NCBI RefSeq assembly: GCF_001189515.2
Contig: NZ_CP012069.2
Coordinates: 744,001 to 808,000 of the forward strand
Reading direction: 5' to 3'
Length of the DNA stretch: 64,000 nucleotides
DNA from: Olsenella sp. oral taxon 807
GTDB lineage: Bacteria > Actinomycetota > Coriobacteriia > Coriobacteriales > Atopobiaceae
Positions 26,177 to 34,557 of the stretch are shown in pieces. Made by a program: the position numbers and the translations under genes. How positions within the stretch are numbered: position 1 is the stretch's first letter; each line of letters starts with the position of its first letter. The notes below the pieces were generated by a model, which ran no database searches, had not been told where the DNA came from, and worked only from the letters and a program-made list of their open reading frames with translations.

Positions 26177-27355
26177 GTGGCTACCGAGAAGTATCTGCGC
26201 ACCGGCAGGCTTGCGCGCTGGTCTCGTCTGCGCGATCTCTGCGGGCTCATTCCGCTCGCCATCGCACTTCCCGTGTTCCTTGCCATTCTCCCGGGAAGTG
26301 GGGTGACCAGTGTCATCGGCGTGCTTGCGGTCATGGTGATAAGTTTGGCAGTTGGCGCCTTCACGGGAATGCCAGTCCTTGCCGTCTGCTTTACCCTGTG
26401 CTCTTCCATGGTGAGTCGCACGCGTGCGGAGGCGAGGTTTGTCGCGACGCGAGACATCACCTACTACCGCGAGACGCTCAAGGGCGTGAGCCCCGCACTC
26501 CTCTCTATGGTCAGTGACCTGCGGGTGGAGCCGCGCAAGGACATAGCTGCCAGTCTTTTGAGCCTCCAGATGAGGCATATCGTCTCGTTTGGGCCTCGGG
26601 GAATCGAGGTCACGGACGCTATGGCCGACGATGTCGCCTCACTTGTTCCATCAGATGCATTTCTCGTTTCACGTCTGCGTCAGGGCGGCATATCAGCTGC
26701 AGACTTTGGGGAGTGGTCTAGGTTGGCCGAAAGGGAGGCCCTCTCCACGAGCTACCTCCTTCGCTATGGCTTTGGAGGAGCCATGAGGGTCAGTGGCTGT
26801 GCGAGCGGCTGCCTGGAGGGTTGCGCCATTCCGATGCTGTGCGTTATTGTGGCGCTCATGGTGGGCGCCCTCGCGCTTACGGGTGGGTTGGGACCTGCGT
26901 TCGAGGCGTTCTCCTCCTTCATCGCGGGACCGGGGAGGACGCGCGAGCTGGTTGCCCTCGTCGAGCATGACCCTGGCGTGCTCGTTCCCTTCATCCTCCT
27001 GTCCCTCTCACTGCTCATGGGCGTCTATGGGACCCTGTACCTGTTCGTGAACGCGATTGTGACGGCCGTGCGCAGCAGCGTCCGCACCAATGACATCCGT
27101 CGCACGGCGGCAGGCGATGTCTTGGCCGAGTGCGCCTTTGGACTCAAGAACTATCTGAGCGACTTCACCTGTCTTTCCGATGCGGACCGAAGGGCACTTG
27201 TGCTCTGGGACGACTTCTTTGTCTACGCGGTGGTGCTCGACGTCAACGAGCGGGCGGCCCGTGAGGTGCTGCCCCTCAAGGGAGTGAGTCTCGACGAGCT
27301 GCTTGCCGCAGTGGGCGAGAGGGGCGCGGCAGATTCGGTCTCCCCAGTCTGCTAG
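26177..27355 (+). CDS. DUF2207-like multi-pass membrane protein
   Basis: A 392-residue protein starting at GTG 26177 with GAGGTGAGG over the end of the previous gene. Hydrophobic pairs lie near residues 24-75 and again at about 205-240 and 275-300. The C-terminal stretch LKNYLSDFTCLSDADRRALV, then LWDDFFVYAVVLDVNERAA, matches the conserved end of DUF2207 predicted membrane proteins (the 'W--F--YAV-L' motif). The secreted N-terminal domain usual in DUF2207 is absent, so this is a shortened relative. Function unknown. Confidence 0.6.
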   Translation: MATEKYLRTGRLARWSRLRDLCGLIPLAIALPVFLAILPGSGVTSVIGVLAVMVISLAVGAFTGMPVLAVCFTLCSSMVSRTRAEARFVATRDITYYRETLKGVSPALLSMVSDLRVEPRKDIAASLLSLQMRHIVSFGPRGIEVTDAMADDVASLVPSDAFLVSRLRQGGISAADFGEWSRLAEREALSTSYLLRYGFGGAMRVSGCASGCLEGCAIPMLCVIVALMVGALALTGGLGPAFEAFSSFIAGPGRTRELVALVEHDPGVLVPFILLSLSLLMGVYGTLYLFVNAIVTAVRSSVRTNDIRRTAAGDVLAECAFGLKNYLSDFTCLSDADRRALVLWDDFFVYAVVLDVNERAAREVLPLKGVSLDELLAAVGERGAADSVSPVC

Positions 27356-27449
27356 GATGGCCCATGAGCCGACAACGTCCGTGCGCGTGACCGCGCTCAT
27401 CGAGACGCGTGGGTTCGCCCATTCGGCTACAGAAAAGGAAGGTGCACAG

Positions 27450-28310
27450 ATGACGTTCAAGCCAAATCTCATGTTGCGTGATGGCAGGCAGATGCCTCGG
27501 CTTGGTATGGGTACCTGGCGTTTGGGTGAGGGGCTTCATCCTCGCGCCCAGGAGCTCGCTGCCCTGAGGACAGGTATTGACGCTGGAATCCGTCTTATCG
27601 ACACTGCCGAGATGTACGGCGACGGGGCTACTGAGGAGCTTGTGGGCGACGCCATACGGGGCGTTGAGCGCGAGGATCTCTTTCTTGTGTCGAAGGTCTG
27701 CCCACAGAATGCCAAGAGGCACGACATCGAGCGGAGCCTTGATGCCACGCTCGGGCGTCTTGCCACCGACCACCTCGACCTATACCTCCTGCATTGGCGT
27801 GGCGCAATTCCCCTCGAGGAGACCGTCGAGTGCATGGAGGAGCTGGTCGAGGGTGGCAAGATCTTAGCGTGGGGTGTGTCGAACTTCGATACAGACGATA
27901 TGGAGGAGCTCGCGTCCGTGGCTGGCGGCGAGCACTGTGTTGTGAACCAAGACCTGTACCACCTGGGTTCTCGTGGGGTGGAGTTCGACCTTCTCCCTTT
28001 GATGCGCAGGCACCAGATCCCACTCATGGCCTACTGCCCACTGGCGCAGGCAGGAAGATTGAGGGGCGATCTGGTTGGGAGCGACGCGGTGCGACAGACG
28101 GCCGCCGCGCACGGTTGCACGCCCATGCAGGTGCTTCTCGCCTTCGTGCTGCGCCGTGAGGACATCATCGCTATTCCGAGAAGCTCGAGTGCCCAACATG
28201 TGCTCGAGAACTTCGAGGCGCGCAAGGTCGAGCTTACCGACGAGGACCTTACGCGCCTTGATGGCGAGTTTCCCGCGCCCACCCGCAAGGTTCCCCTCGA
28301 CATAGAGTGA
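27450..28310 (+). CDS. Aldo/keto reductase
   Basis: A 286-residue NADPH-dependent carbonyl reductase of the (beta/alpha)8 type. The catalytic tetrad is visible: Asp51 and Tyr56 (DTAEMYGDG), Lys82 (LVSKVCP) and His115 (LYLLHW). IPRSSSAQHVLEN near the end is the NADPH-binding segment. The start follows AAGGAAGG; earlier ATGs overlap the membrane protein and lack homology. Physiological substrate unknown. A compact terminator follows. Confidence 0.92.
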   Translation: MTFKPNLMLRDGRQMPRLGMGTWRLGEGLHPRAQELAALRTGIDAGIRLIDTAEMYGDGATEELVGDAIRGVEREDLFLVSKVCPQNAKRHDIERSLDATLGRLATDHLDLYLLHWRGAIPLEETVECMEELVEGGKILAWGVSNFDTDDMEELASVAGGEHCVVNQDLYHLGSRGVEFDLLPLMRRHQIPLMAYCPLAQAGRLRGDLVGSDAVRQTAAAHGCTPMQVLLAFVLRREDIIAIPRSSSAQHVLENFEARKVELTDEDLTRLDGEFPAPTRKVPLDIE

Positions 28311-28331
28311 GCTCCCGCATAGGGCGGGAGC
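28311..28331. terminator. Short hairpin between convergent genes
   Basis: GCTCCCGC and its complement GCGGGAGC enclose four to five bases immediately after the reductase stop. The hairpin lies in the 27 bp between two convergent stops and may serve both genes. It has no strong T-run. Confidence 0.6.
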
Positions 28332-28337
28332 CGGGCG

Positions 28338-29108
28338 TTACTTGTTGATGTGGGCAAGGAGCCAGTCTGTGGATATGTTCACGACCTCGCTGTAGGCTGG
28401 CTCCTTGAAACCGTGCTTGCCACCCTCTATGACATGCAGCTCCGCGTTGGGGAAGATCTCGGCTGCGCGCTGCGAGTAGGAGAGGGGCACGTTATCGTCA
28501 GCGTCGCCATGGAACAGGAGCACGTCGCGCGGGAAGGCGCCGATGTGATCGTAGAAATTGTAGTCCCAGCAGCTGCACAGGAAGGCCTTGCTCACCATCG
28601 TCGACATGACTTTGAAGCTGTCCGGCAAGAGCTCGCGGCTGGGGCAGGCGGCGTGCACGGCGTCGTAGAGATTGAACGCGGGGTAGAGGAGCACGACGCC
28701 GCGCACGAGGTCGGCATTGGCGCGCGCCGCCATGAGGGTGATCGACGCTCCCAAGCTCGACCCCATGAGAAAGAGGTTGTTCTCGTCCACGTAGGGCTCG
28801 CGAGAAAGCTCCCAGGCCACAGACTCAAGGTCATGCTGCTCGGTGAAGAGGGACATACCTCCCGGTTGCTCGCTCGAGCTGCTGTACTGTCCCGAGCCAC
28901 AGAAATCGAACACGTAGGTTACCATGCCGTTCGCTGCAGCGGTGCGCGCATAGGGCTCCATGTCACCACGGTTGGTTGAAAGCCCGTGCGAGAAGACGGC
29001 CGTCGCGCGCGGGCGTCCGTCCTCAAGGCCCTCAGGCAGGAAGAGCTTGCCGTAGATGTCCTTGTCTTCCCGCTTTCCCCACCACTCTTGCTCCCTATAG
29101 TTACCCAT
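28338..29108 (-). CDS. Alpha/beta hydrolase (serine esterase/peptidase-like)
   Basis: A 256-residue cytoplasmic hydrolase. The nucleophile is Ser118 in FLMGSSLGAS (GxSxG), a His-Gly oxyanion motif VFSHGLSTNRGD lies near 38-49, an acid sits in HGDADDNVP (about 200-208), and the catalytic His is His232 in EGGKHGF. The fold and lid length resemble carboxylesterases such as the cinnamoyl esterases of gut bacteria. The start at 29108 gives a normal N-terminus; upstream extension is unlikely. Substrate unknown. Confidence 0.88.
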   Translation of the reverse strand: MGNYREQEWWGKREDKDIYGKLFLPEGLEDGRPRATAVFSHGLSTNRGDMEPYARTAAANGMVTYVFDFCGSGQYSSSSEQPGGMSLFTEQHDLESVAWELSREPYVDENNLFLMGSSLGASITLMAARANADLVRGVVLLYPAFNLYDAVHAACPSRELLPDSFKVMSTMVSKAFLCSCWDYNFYDHIGAFPRDVLLFHGDADDNVPLSYSQRAAEIFPNAELHVIEGGKHGFKEPAYSEVVNISTDWLLAHINK

Positions 29109-29520
29109 GCTGGTCTCCGTTTCGCATCGAGCTCGATCGTAGGCGTCAAGTATATCCGAGGCACGTGTACAGGGTAGCATGTTGTCATAGCTTGTGGCAG
29201 CTCGCCTGCGGCTAGAGATGGGCACTCCACAGCTCCTTGTGGACGCTACGTGACCTCTCGCGTGCGGCACGGTGACACTGGTGCCCTGGACAGTCGGCTT
29301 CTGAACGGTCGGGCGGCTTGCCTAAGGGTGACCCCATGACATGTCATGGGGAGGCGGGAATTCAGCTTGTGAGGCCATGGCTTACGATCTTATGGGGCCT
29401 TCTCGGGGCGCGATGTGGAAGAAAATGCTTGCCGTTCTCGGGTCGAGCGTTTAAAGTGATATCAAAGCCTCATAGCCTCTTTGTGTAGGATTCCATTGTC
29501 TGTTTGGAAGGGAGAGCGTG
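29109..29520. promoter_or_regulatory. Intergenic region with a 20-bp perfect palindrome at 29332-29351
   Basis: The palindrome (half-site CCCCATGACA) lies about 170 bp upstream of the secreted-protein start and in the divergent promoter region of the hydrolase. Its perfect symmetry and size suit a dimeric regulator; a terminator is less likely as no T-run follows. Nothing else is recognisable in these 412 bp. Confidence 0.45.
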
Positions 29521-30480
29521 ATGAAAGATCGGGTGACTGTGAGACAGCTGCGAGGAAACCTTCTGTGGGTGATACTCGCGCTTGCTCTTCCTGCGCTTCT
29601 TGTTGCCCCGTCTTGGGCACTCGCGAAGGAGGACATCAACTCGAAGGCGTCTGCCTTCACGGTCGTGGGCGGCACCTATGACGGGAGTGAACAGGTTACG
29701 TGTAAGGCGGACTCTCTCAAGGAGGGCACAGACTATTCGGTCAAGTTTGAGGATGCCGTCAACGCCGGTACGCACGTTGCCGTCATAACGGGAATGGGCT
29801 ACTACGAGGGCACACTCCTGAAGCACTACACCATTGCCCCGGCCGATGTCACCAAGGCCACGATCTCGGGCCTGGATGACGTCCACTACACGGGCCAGGA
29901 GGTTAAGCCTACCCTTACGCTCACGTATGGCCAGCTCAAGCTTAGGGAGGGCGTTGACTATACGCTCAAGTTCTCCAAGAACAAGAAAGTCGGGATGGCG
30001 GAGGTGACCGTCACAGGCAGGGGCAACTATGTCAACAGCTTTGACAGGAGCTTCCAGATACGATACAGGCATCAGCTTGTGTACCGCCTCTACAACAAGT
30101 GGTCTGGTGAGCACCTCTTCACGACCGAGGCGAAGGAGTACGAGGACTGTGGTCGTCAGGGCTGGACGCAGGAGGGCGTGGCGTGGGACGCGCCAGATCC
30201 CTCCGATACCCCCGTCTATCGCCTGTACAACAAATTCAATGGTGAGCACCTCTACACCACGAGCAAGAGGGAGCATGACATTCTCGTTGCCAAGAAGTGG
30301 ACGAGCGAGGGCGTCAAGCTCTACAGCGCGGGCGGCATGCCCATTTACCGCCTGTTCAACCCCTATGCGCAGGTAGGAACGCACATCTTCACTATCGAGC
30401 GCTCAGAGTACGACAGCTTGGCTGGGGTAGGCTGGCGTCAGGAGGGCGCAAAGCTCCAGGGTCTCTACGGCTGGGAGTAG
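29521..30480 (+). CDS. Secreted protein with Ig-like domains and three DUF5648-like repeats
   Basis: A 319-residue exported protein. The signal peptide covers about residues 1-35 (LLWVILALALPALLVAPSWA then LAKED). Next is a beta-rich part with two related segments (YDGSEQVTCKADSLKEGTDY and YTGQEVKPTLTLTYGQLKLR) of the bacterial Ig-like kind. Three repeats follow with the pattern VYRLYN...GEHLYTT...EGV. It has no LPxTG motif or lipobox, so it is probably released or bound to the wall non-covalently. GTG 29518 precedes the ATG in frame; ATG 29521 with GGAAGGGAGAG is preferred. Confidence 0.8.
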   Translation: MKDRVTVRQLRGNLLWVILALALPALLVAPSWALAKEDINSKASAFTVVGGTYDGSEQVTCKADSLKEGTDYSVKFEDAVNAGTHVAVITGMGYYEGTLLKHYTIAPADVTKATISGLDDVHYTGQEVKPTLTLTYGQLKLREGVDYTLKFSKNKKVGMAEVTVTGRGNYVNSFDRSFQIRYRHQLVYRLYNKWSGEHLFTTEAKEYEDCGRQGWTQEGVAWDAPDPSDTPVYRLYNKFNGEHLYTTSKREHDILVAKKWTSEGVKLYSAGGMPIYRLFNPYAQVGTHIFTIERSEYDSLAGVGWRQEGAKLQGLYGWE

Positions 30481-30581
30481 CGAGGGCCTGGAGTGGCAAA
30501 AAGGGCGTTCGTGTGGCCGTAGCTTAGAGGAGGCTATGGGCATCGACACAAGGTAGGGTATTCGTCTCAAAGGAGGACCTC

Positions 30582-31751
30582 ATGAGAAAGCGACCGTTAA
30601 CCCTCGTCACTGCAGTGCTGACAGCACTTCTTGTCCTGACCGTGCTGCCCACGGCAGCATGGGCGTCGACCACCCAGCGGATCTATCGCCTCTACAACCA
30701 GTGGAACGGCGACCACCTCTTCACGAGGGACTCCGGCGAGCGCACGGACCTCATGGGCAGGGGCTGGAGCGACGAGGGCACCGCCTGGGAGGCGCCGGCC
30801 TCCGGCACCAGCGTCTGGCGGCTCTACAACCCTTGGTCGGGGGAGCACCTCTACACCACCGACAAGGCCGAGTACGACGGCCTCGCCAGCCGCGGCTGGA
30901 GCCGGGAGGGCGTCTCGCTCCACAGCGGCGGGAAGGCCCCCGTCTACCGCCTCTACAACAGGTGGCTCACGGCGGGGACGCACCTCTACACCACGGACAA
31001 GGCCGAGTACGACAGGCTGGTTAAGATCGGCTGGTCGGGGGAGGGCGTCAAGCTCTACGCCGCCTCCTCGTCGGGCGGCTCGAACCCCGGCAAGCCCTCA
31101 AAGCCCGCCAACGGCCAGAGGCTCTTCGAGTCCCTGGGCGTCAACGTGGGGGCCCTCGCCAGCCAGGCCGAGGCGAAGGGCTACACCGCCGCGGCCGGCT
31201 ACACGCTCGTCGACGCCGACAACCCCAAGAGCGCGTTCCACCTCGACAACATACGCAAGGCGCTCACGATAGTGGACCAGACCAACGCCGCCCGCGCGGC
31301 GCGCGGGCTTTCCGAGCTCAAGCTCACGCCGACCCTGATGGCCCAGTCCGCCATACAGACCAACGTCTCGACCAAGCTGGTGCATCACTCCAATATATTT
31401 GATATTGGCGAGAACCTCGCGTGGGGCTACGCCTATGACAAGGCCGTCAATGACGCTTGGATGAGCGAGGAGTCCACCTACAACAAGTACGTGGCGGAGC
31501 ATCCCGACAGGAAGATCGTATGGGAGAACGCCAATAGCCACTGGAACTGGTCGCATGCGAACCCCGATATCGCCCATACAGTAGGTCACTATCTCAACAT
31601 CATTGACCCTCACTGTGCTGCTATGGGCGCGGCGTACAGCAAGATCGATTCGGGGAAGTGGAGTGAGTCTGAGGGCGAGGTCTTCACCCTCTCCCTGCCG
31701 TCCGGAGAGCGCACCTACACGACGGCCGAGTTCAGGGCGCTGCTCGGCTAG
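30582..31751 (+). CDS. Secreted CAP-domain protein with DUF5648-like repeats
   Basis: A 389-residue exported protein. The signal peptide spans residues 1-28 (ending AAWAS), then three repeats (IYRLYNQWNGDHLFT, VWRLYNPWSGEHLYTTD, VYRLYNRW...GTHLYTTD), a Gly/Ser/Pro linker near 165-178, and a C-terminal CAP/SCP-like domain with the typical order LVHHSN, IGENLAWGYA, AHTVGHYLNI and HCAAMGAAY. CAP proteins act outside the cell, in Gram-positives often on the wall or lipids; the activity here is unknown. Upstream AAAGGAGG gives a clear start. It follows the previous secreted gene by 101 bp and shares its repeat design. Confidence 0.87.
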   Translation: MRKRPLTLVTAVLTALLVLTVLPTAAWASTTQRIYRLYNQWNGDHLFTRDSGERTDLMGRGWSDEGTAWEAPASGTSVWRLYNPWSGEHLYTTDKAEYDGLASRGWSREGVSLHSGGKAPVYRLYNRWLTAGTHLYTTDKAEYDRLVKIGWSGEGVKLYAASSSGGSNPGKPSKPANGQRLFESLGVNVGALASQAEAKGYTAAAGYTLVDADNPKSAFHLDNIRKALTIVDQTNAARAARGLSELKLTPTLMAQSAIQTNVSTKLVHHSNIFDIGENLAWGYAYDKAVNDAWMSEESTYNKYVAEHPDRKIVWENANSHWNWSHANPDIAHTVGHYLNIIDPHCAAMGAAYSKIDSGKWSESEGEVFTLSLPSGERTYTTAEFRALLG

Positions 31752-31769
31752 CCGAGACGCGCCAACGAT

Positions 31770-31863
31770 AGTGCCCCGCAGGTTTTTGGGGCACTAAGAA
31801 ATCGTCTCAACTGGGCAAACGTCACTGGGATAGTGCCCCGCAGATTCTGGGGCACTATCCCAG
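31770..31863. repeat. Paired palindromes 62 bp apart around the CTGGGCAAACG core
   Basis: AGTGCCCC...GGGGCACT at 31770-31795, then core CTGGGCAAACG at 31811-31821, then a 15-bp perfect stem at 31825-31863 (arms CTGGGATAGTGCCCC). The AGTGCCCC starts are 31770 and 31832, exactly two 31-bp steps. The core is identical to that of arrays 1 and 2, although the flanking motif is unrelated. The stems could also terminate transcription of the CAP gene. Confidence 0.75.
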
Positions 31864-31936
31864 ATGCTACAGCCATCCTAGCGAGCGCGGCATTTTGATC
31901 TACGGACAGTTCTGCGCACACGATGGGGGCTATCTC

Positions 31937-34420
31937 ATGCAACTGCGACTATCCGATACGATACGAGGCGTGGGCAAGATCTTCCTACATCTAGTCGCGG
32001 ATGTGGGCGAGGACGTGGCACGTGTCCGTGCGTCATCCTTTGTCGGCACAAACGAGCTGCCCGTACGTGTCATCCCTGCGCCTGCGGGCGTTGATGGTTG
32101 GGTGCTGGTCCTGCCCCTTACGCAGGCCACGCAACGGCTCGTCGTGAGGGCGTATGATCTTACGGGGCAGCTCCTTTGCGAGCTGCATGAGACCATTGCC
32201 CACGACTGGGCAAAGCGTCGCTCTCAGATGAACACGATCCTGCGCAATCAGACGGCGTGTGCCATGCGCAACTGCGACGAGAGGCTTCCCCTTTCCGAAC
32301 TCACCGAGTGCAGGGTCACTAACCTCATTGACCGTGGCAAGACGGAAGTCATCCGCCTCGAGCTTACGCTGCGCGCCTACGAGAGGGCCAGCGACCTCGC
32401 GGGTGATGTTTGGGTCATAGCGCAGGACAAGGAGGGCGTGCCGCTTGCCGTCGCGCCGCAGATCTGCTTGGGTGACACCGTGCTTCCCGAGCAGGAGGTG
32501 CCCGCAACCTTCTTCCGTCGCATAACGCTCTCGCTCGAGATTCGCACGGGCGCCTCGTTCGTTCGCCTCTGGGTGCGATTTGATGTCGAGGCTCGCGATG
32601 ATCTGGTGGTCACCCTCGACGAAAGCCAACTCAAGCAGCTGAGGGAGGATTGGTTCTACCTGACCCTCTCTGCTGACCGAGACCCTATCTATGACCAGTG
32701 GTATCGCGAGCGCCATCGGGCCAAGGCATGGCAGCTCGAGGGACAGCGTCGGGCCTTTGCGGCCGGACGGCTCGGTGTGAGTCCCCTCTTCTCGGTAGTC
32801 GTGCCCCTCTATGACACGCCTCTCGACTATCTGAGGCAGATGGTCGAATCCGTTTTGGCGCAGACCTACGGGAGGCTCGAGCTCATCTTGGTGATCGGAT
32901 CTCCCGACAACGGGGAGCTCGTCCAACTTGCCGAGCGCTATGCTAGGCGCGATGAGCGCGTCCATGTGGTGGCGCTCGATGCGAACAGGGGCATCGTCGG
33001 CAACACCAACGCGGGGGTCGAGCGGGCGAAGGGTGACTTCGTGGGCTTCCTTGACCATGATGACGTCATAGAGCCCGACCTGCTCATGTGCTATGTGGAA
33101 GGCCTTGCCACGCACCCTCAGACAGACCTCTTCTACTGCGACGAGGACAAGCTCGTGGATGGTCGCTATGAGCAGGTGTATCTGAAGCCCGACTGGAGTC
33201 CAGACCTGCTGCGCTCGCTGAACTACGTGTGCCACCTGCTTTGTGTGCGAACGTCACTCGTTCGCGAGCTGGGAGGCTTGCGCGAGCGTTTCGAGGGAGC
33301 CCAAGATTATGATCTCACGCTGCAGGCAGGTGAGCGGGCACGCAATGTCTACCACGCCCGCCGCGTGCTCTACCACTGGCGCGCTAGTGCGGAATCGACC
33401 GCACATGATGCCAGTGCGAAGTCCTATGCCAGGGCGGCCGGTCTGCACGCGCTGCAAGAGCACCTCGATCGCGTGGGTATCGCTGCTAAGGCAGTGGAGG
33501 ATGCGGATGTCCCCAACCTCTATCACTTGCGCTTTGACATCATGTCTGCCAGCTCAGCGACGGGTGGGCACAGTTTGGCACAACCTCCTCTCGTCTCCAT
33601 CGTGATTCCCAACAAGGATAGCGTCACTCTCCTTGCCGCCTGCATTGACTCCATCTTCGAGAGGAGCAGCTATACGAACTTCGAGATCGTGGTGGTCGAG
33701 AACGAGAGCTCGAGCCATGAGACCTTCGACTACTATCACGAGCTGCAGGCTGCGCATGACAACGTACGCGTCGTGACCTACTTGCCGGATACGTCGAGCT
33801 TCAACTTTGCGGCCATCATGAACTATGGCATCGCGCAGGCGAGAGGGGAGTACGTCCTCATGCTCAACAACGACACGAGGGTCATCACGTCGGAATGGAT
33901 CGAGTTTCTCCTTGGCCATGCCCGGCAGGATGACGTGGGTTGCGTCGGCGCCAAGCTACTGTACCCCGATGACACGATCCAGCACGCAGGTGTCATCGTA
34001 CACAGGGGAGGTCCCAACCATACGGGCATCTACCTGCCCCGTGACTCGCAGAACTACTTTCACTCGGCGCAGGTGTGCCGTAACTTTCTTGGCGTGACGG
34101 GCGCGTGCCTCATGGTCAGGAAGGCGACCTTTGATAGGGTGGGGGGCTTGGACGAGGCCTTTGCAGCGGACTACAACGACGTAGACTTCTGTCTGAGGGT
34201 GTACAAGGCCGGCTACTGGAACGTCTATGAGCCCCAGTGCGAACTCTATCACCTCGAGTCGGTGTCTCGGGGCAAGAACGAGACGCGCGAGAGGGCGCTG
34301 CGCTTCAGGCACGAGAAGGGCATCCTCGCCGATCGCTGGCCGCGCTACCACGAGTTTGCCGATCCGTTCATGCATCCCTGTATGTGGGCGATCAACCCCT
34401 ACTGGCACCTCGACGTGTAG
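31937..34420 (+). CDS. Two-domain family 2 glycosyltransferase
   Basis: An 827-residue predicted cytoplasmic or membrane-associated enzyme. About 280 residues of beta-rich N-terminal sequence without clear family precede two GT2 domains. The first has FSVVVPLYDT and the DxD-type FLDHDDVIEPD; the second has VSIVIPNKDS, MLNNDTRV and GACLMVRKATFDRVGGLDE. Tandem GT2 enzymes of this type elongate cell-wall polysaccharides (rhamnan or O-antigen-like). TTG 31895 is an upstream in-frame start; ATG 31937 is more plausible. Sugar and acceptor unknown. The gene converges with the lysozyme gene and matches the protein encoded at 36524-39022 in layout. Confidence 0.88.
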   Translation: MQLRLSDTIRGVGKIFLHLVADVGEDVARVRASSFVGTNELPVRVIPAPAGVDGWVLVLPLTQATQRLVVRAYDLTGQLLCELHETIAHDWAKRRSQMNTILRNQTACAMRNCDERLPLSELTECRVTNLIDRGKTEVIRLELTLRAYERASDLAGDVWVIAQDKEGVPLAVAPQICLGDTVLPEQEVPATFFRRITLSLEIRTGASFVRLWVRFDVEARDDLVVTLDESQLKQLREDWFYLTLSADRDPIYDQWYRERHRAKAWQLEGQRRAFAAGRLGVSPLFSVVVPLYDTPLDYLRQMVESVLAQTYGRLELILVIGSPDNGELVQLAERYARRDERVHVVALDANRGIVGNTNAGVERAKGDFVGFLDHDDVIEPDLLMCYVEGLATHPQTDLFYCDEDKLVDGRYEQVYLKPDWSPDLLRSLNYVCHLLCVRTSLVRELGGLRERFEGAQDYDLTLQAGERARNVYHARRVLYHWRASAESTAHDASAKSYARAAGLHALQEHLDRVGIAAKAVEDADVPNLYHLRFDIMSASSATGGHSLAQPPLVSIVIPNKDSVTLLAACIDSIFERSSYTNFEIVVVENESSSHETFDYYHELQAAHDNVRVVTYLPDTSSFNFAAIMNYGIAQARGEYVLMLNNDTRVITSEWIEFLLGHARQDDVGCVGAKLLYPDDTIQHAGVIVHRGGPNHTGIYLPRDSQNYFHSAQVCRNFLGVTGACLMVRKATFDRVGGLDEAFAADYNDVDFCLRVYKAGYWNVYEPQCELYHLESVSRGKNETRERALRFRHEKGILADRWPRYHEFADPFMHPCMWAINPYWHLDV

Positions 34421-34436
34421 TGCTCGCAGCACAAGA

Positions 34437-34482
34437 CAGGGCGCCGGGCGGCAGCGTCTGCGATCTGCCACCCGGCGCCCTG
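34437..34482. terminator. Strong bidirectional hairpin
   Basis: CAGGGCGCCGGG and its complement CCCGGCGCCCTG, extended inward by GGCAG/CTGCC after one mismatch, form a 17-bp stem with a 10-base loop. It lies between the convergent glycosyltransferase and lysozyme stops. Confidence 0.8.
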
Positions 34483-34557
34483 TTGCGCTCCGTATGTCAT
34501 GGGACCTATCCTACCAGGCAGTATTGTCACGCAAGGCGACGATGCCGCCCAAGGTCC

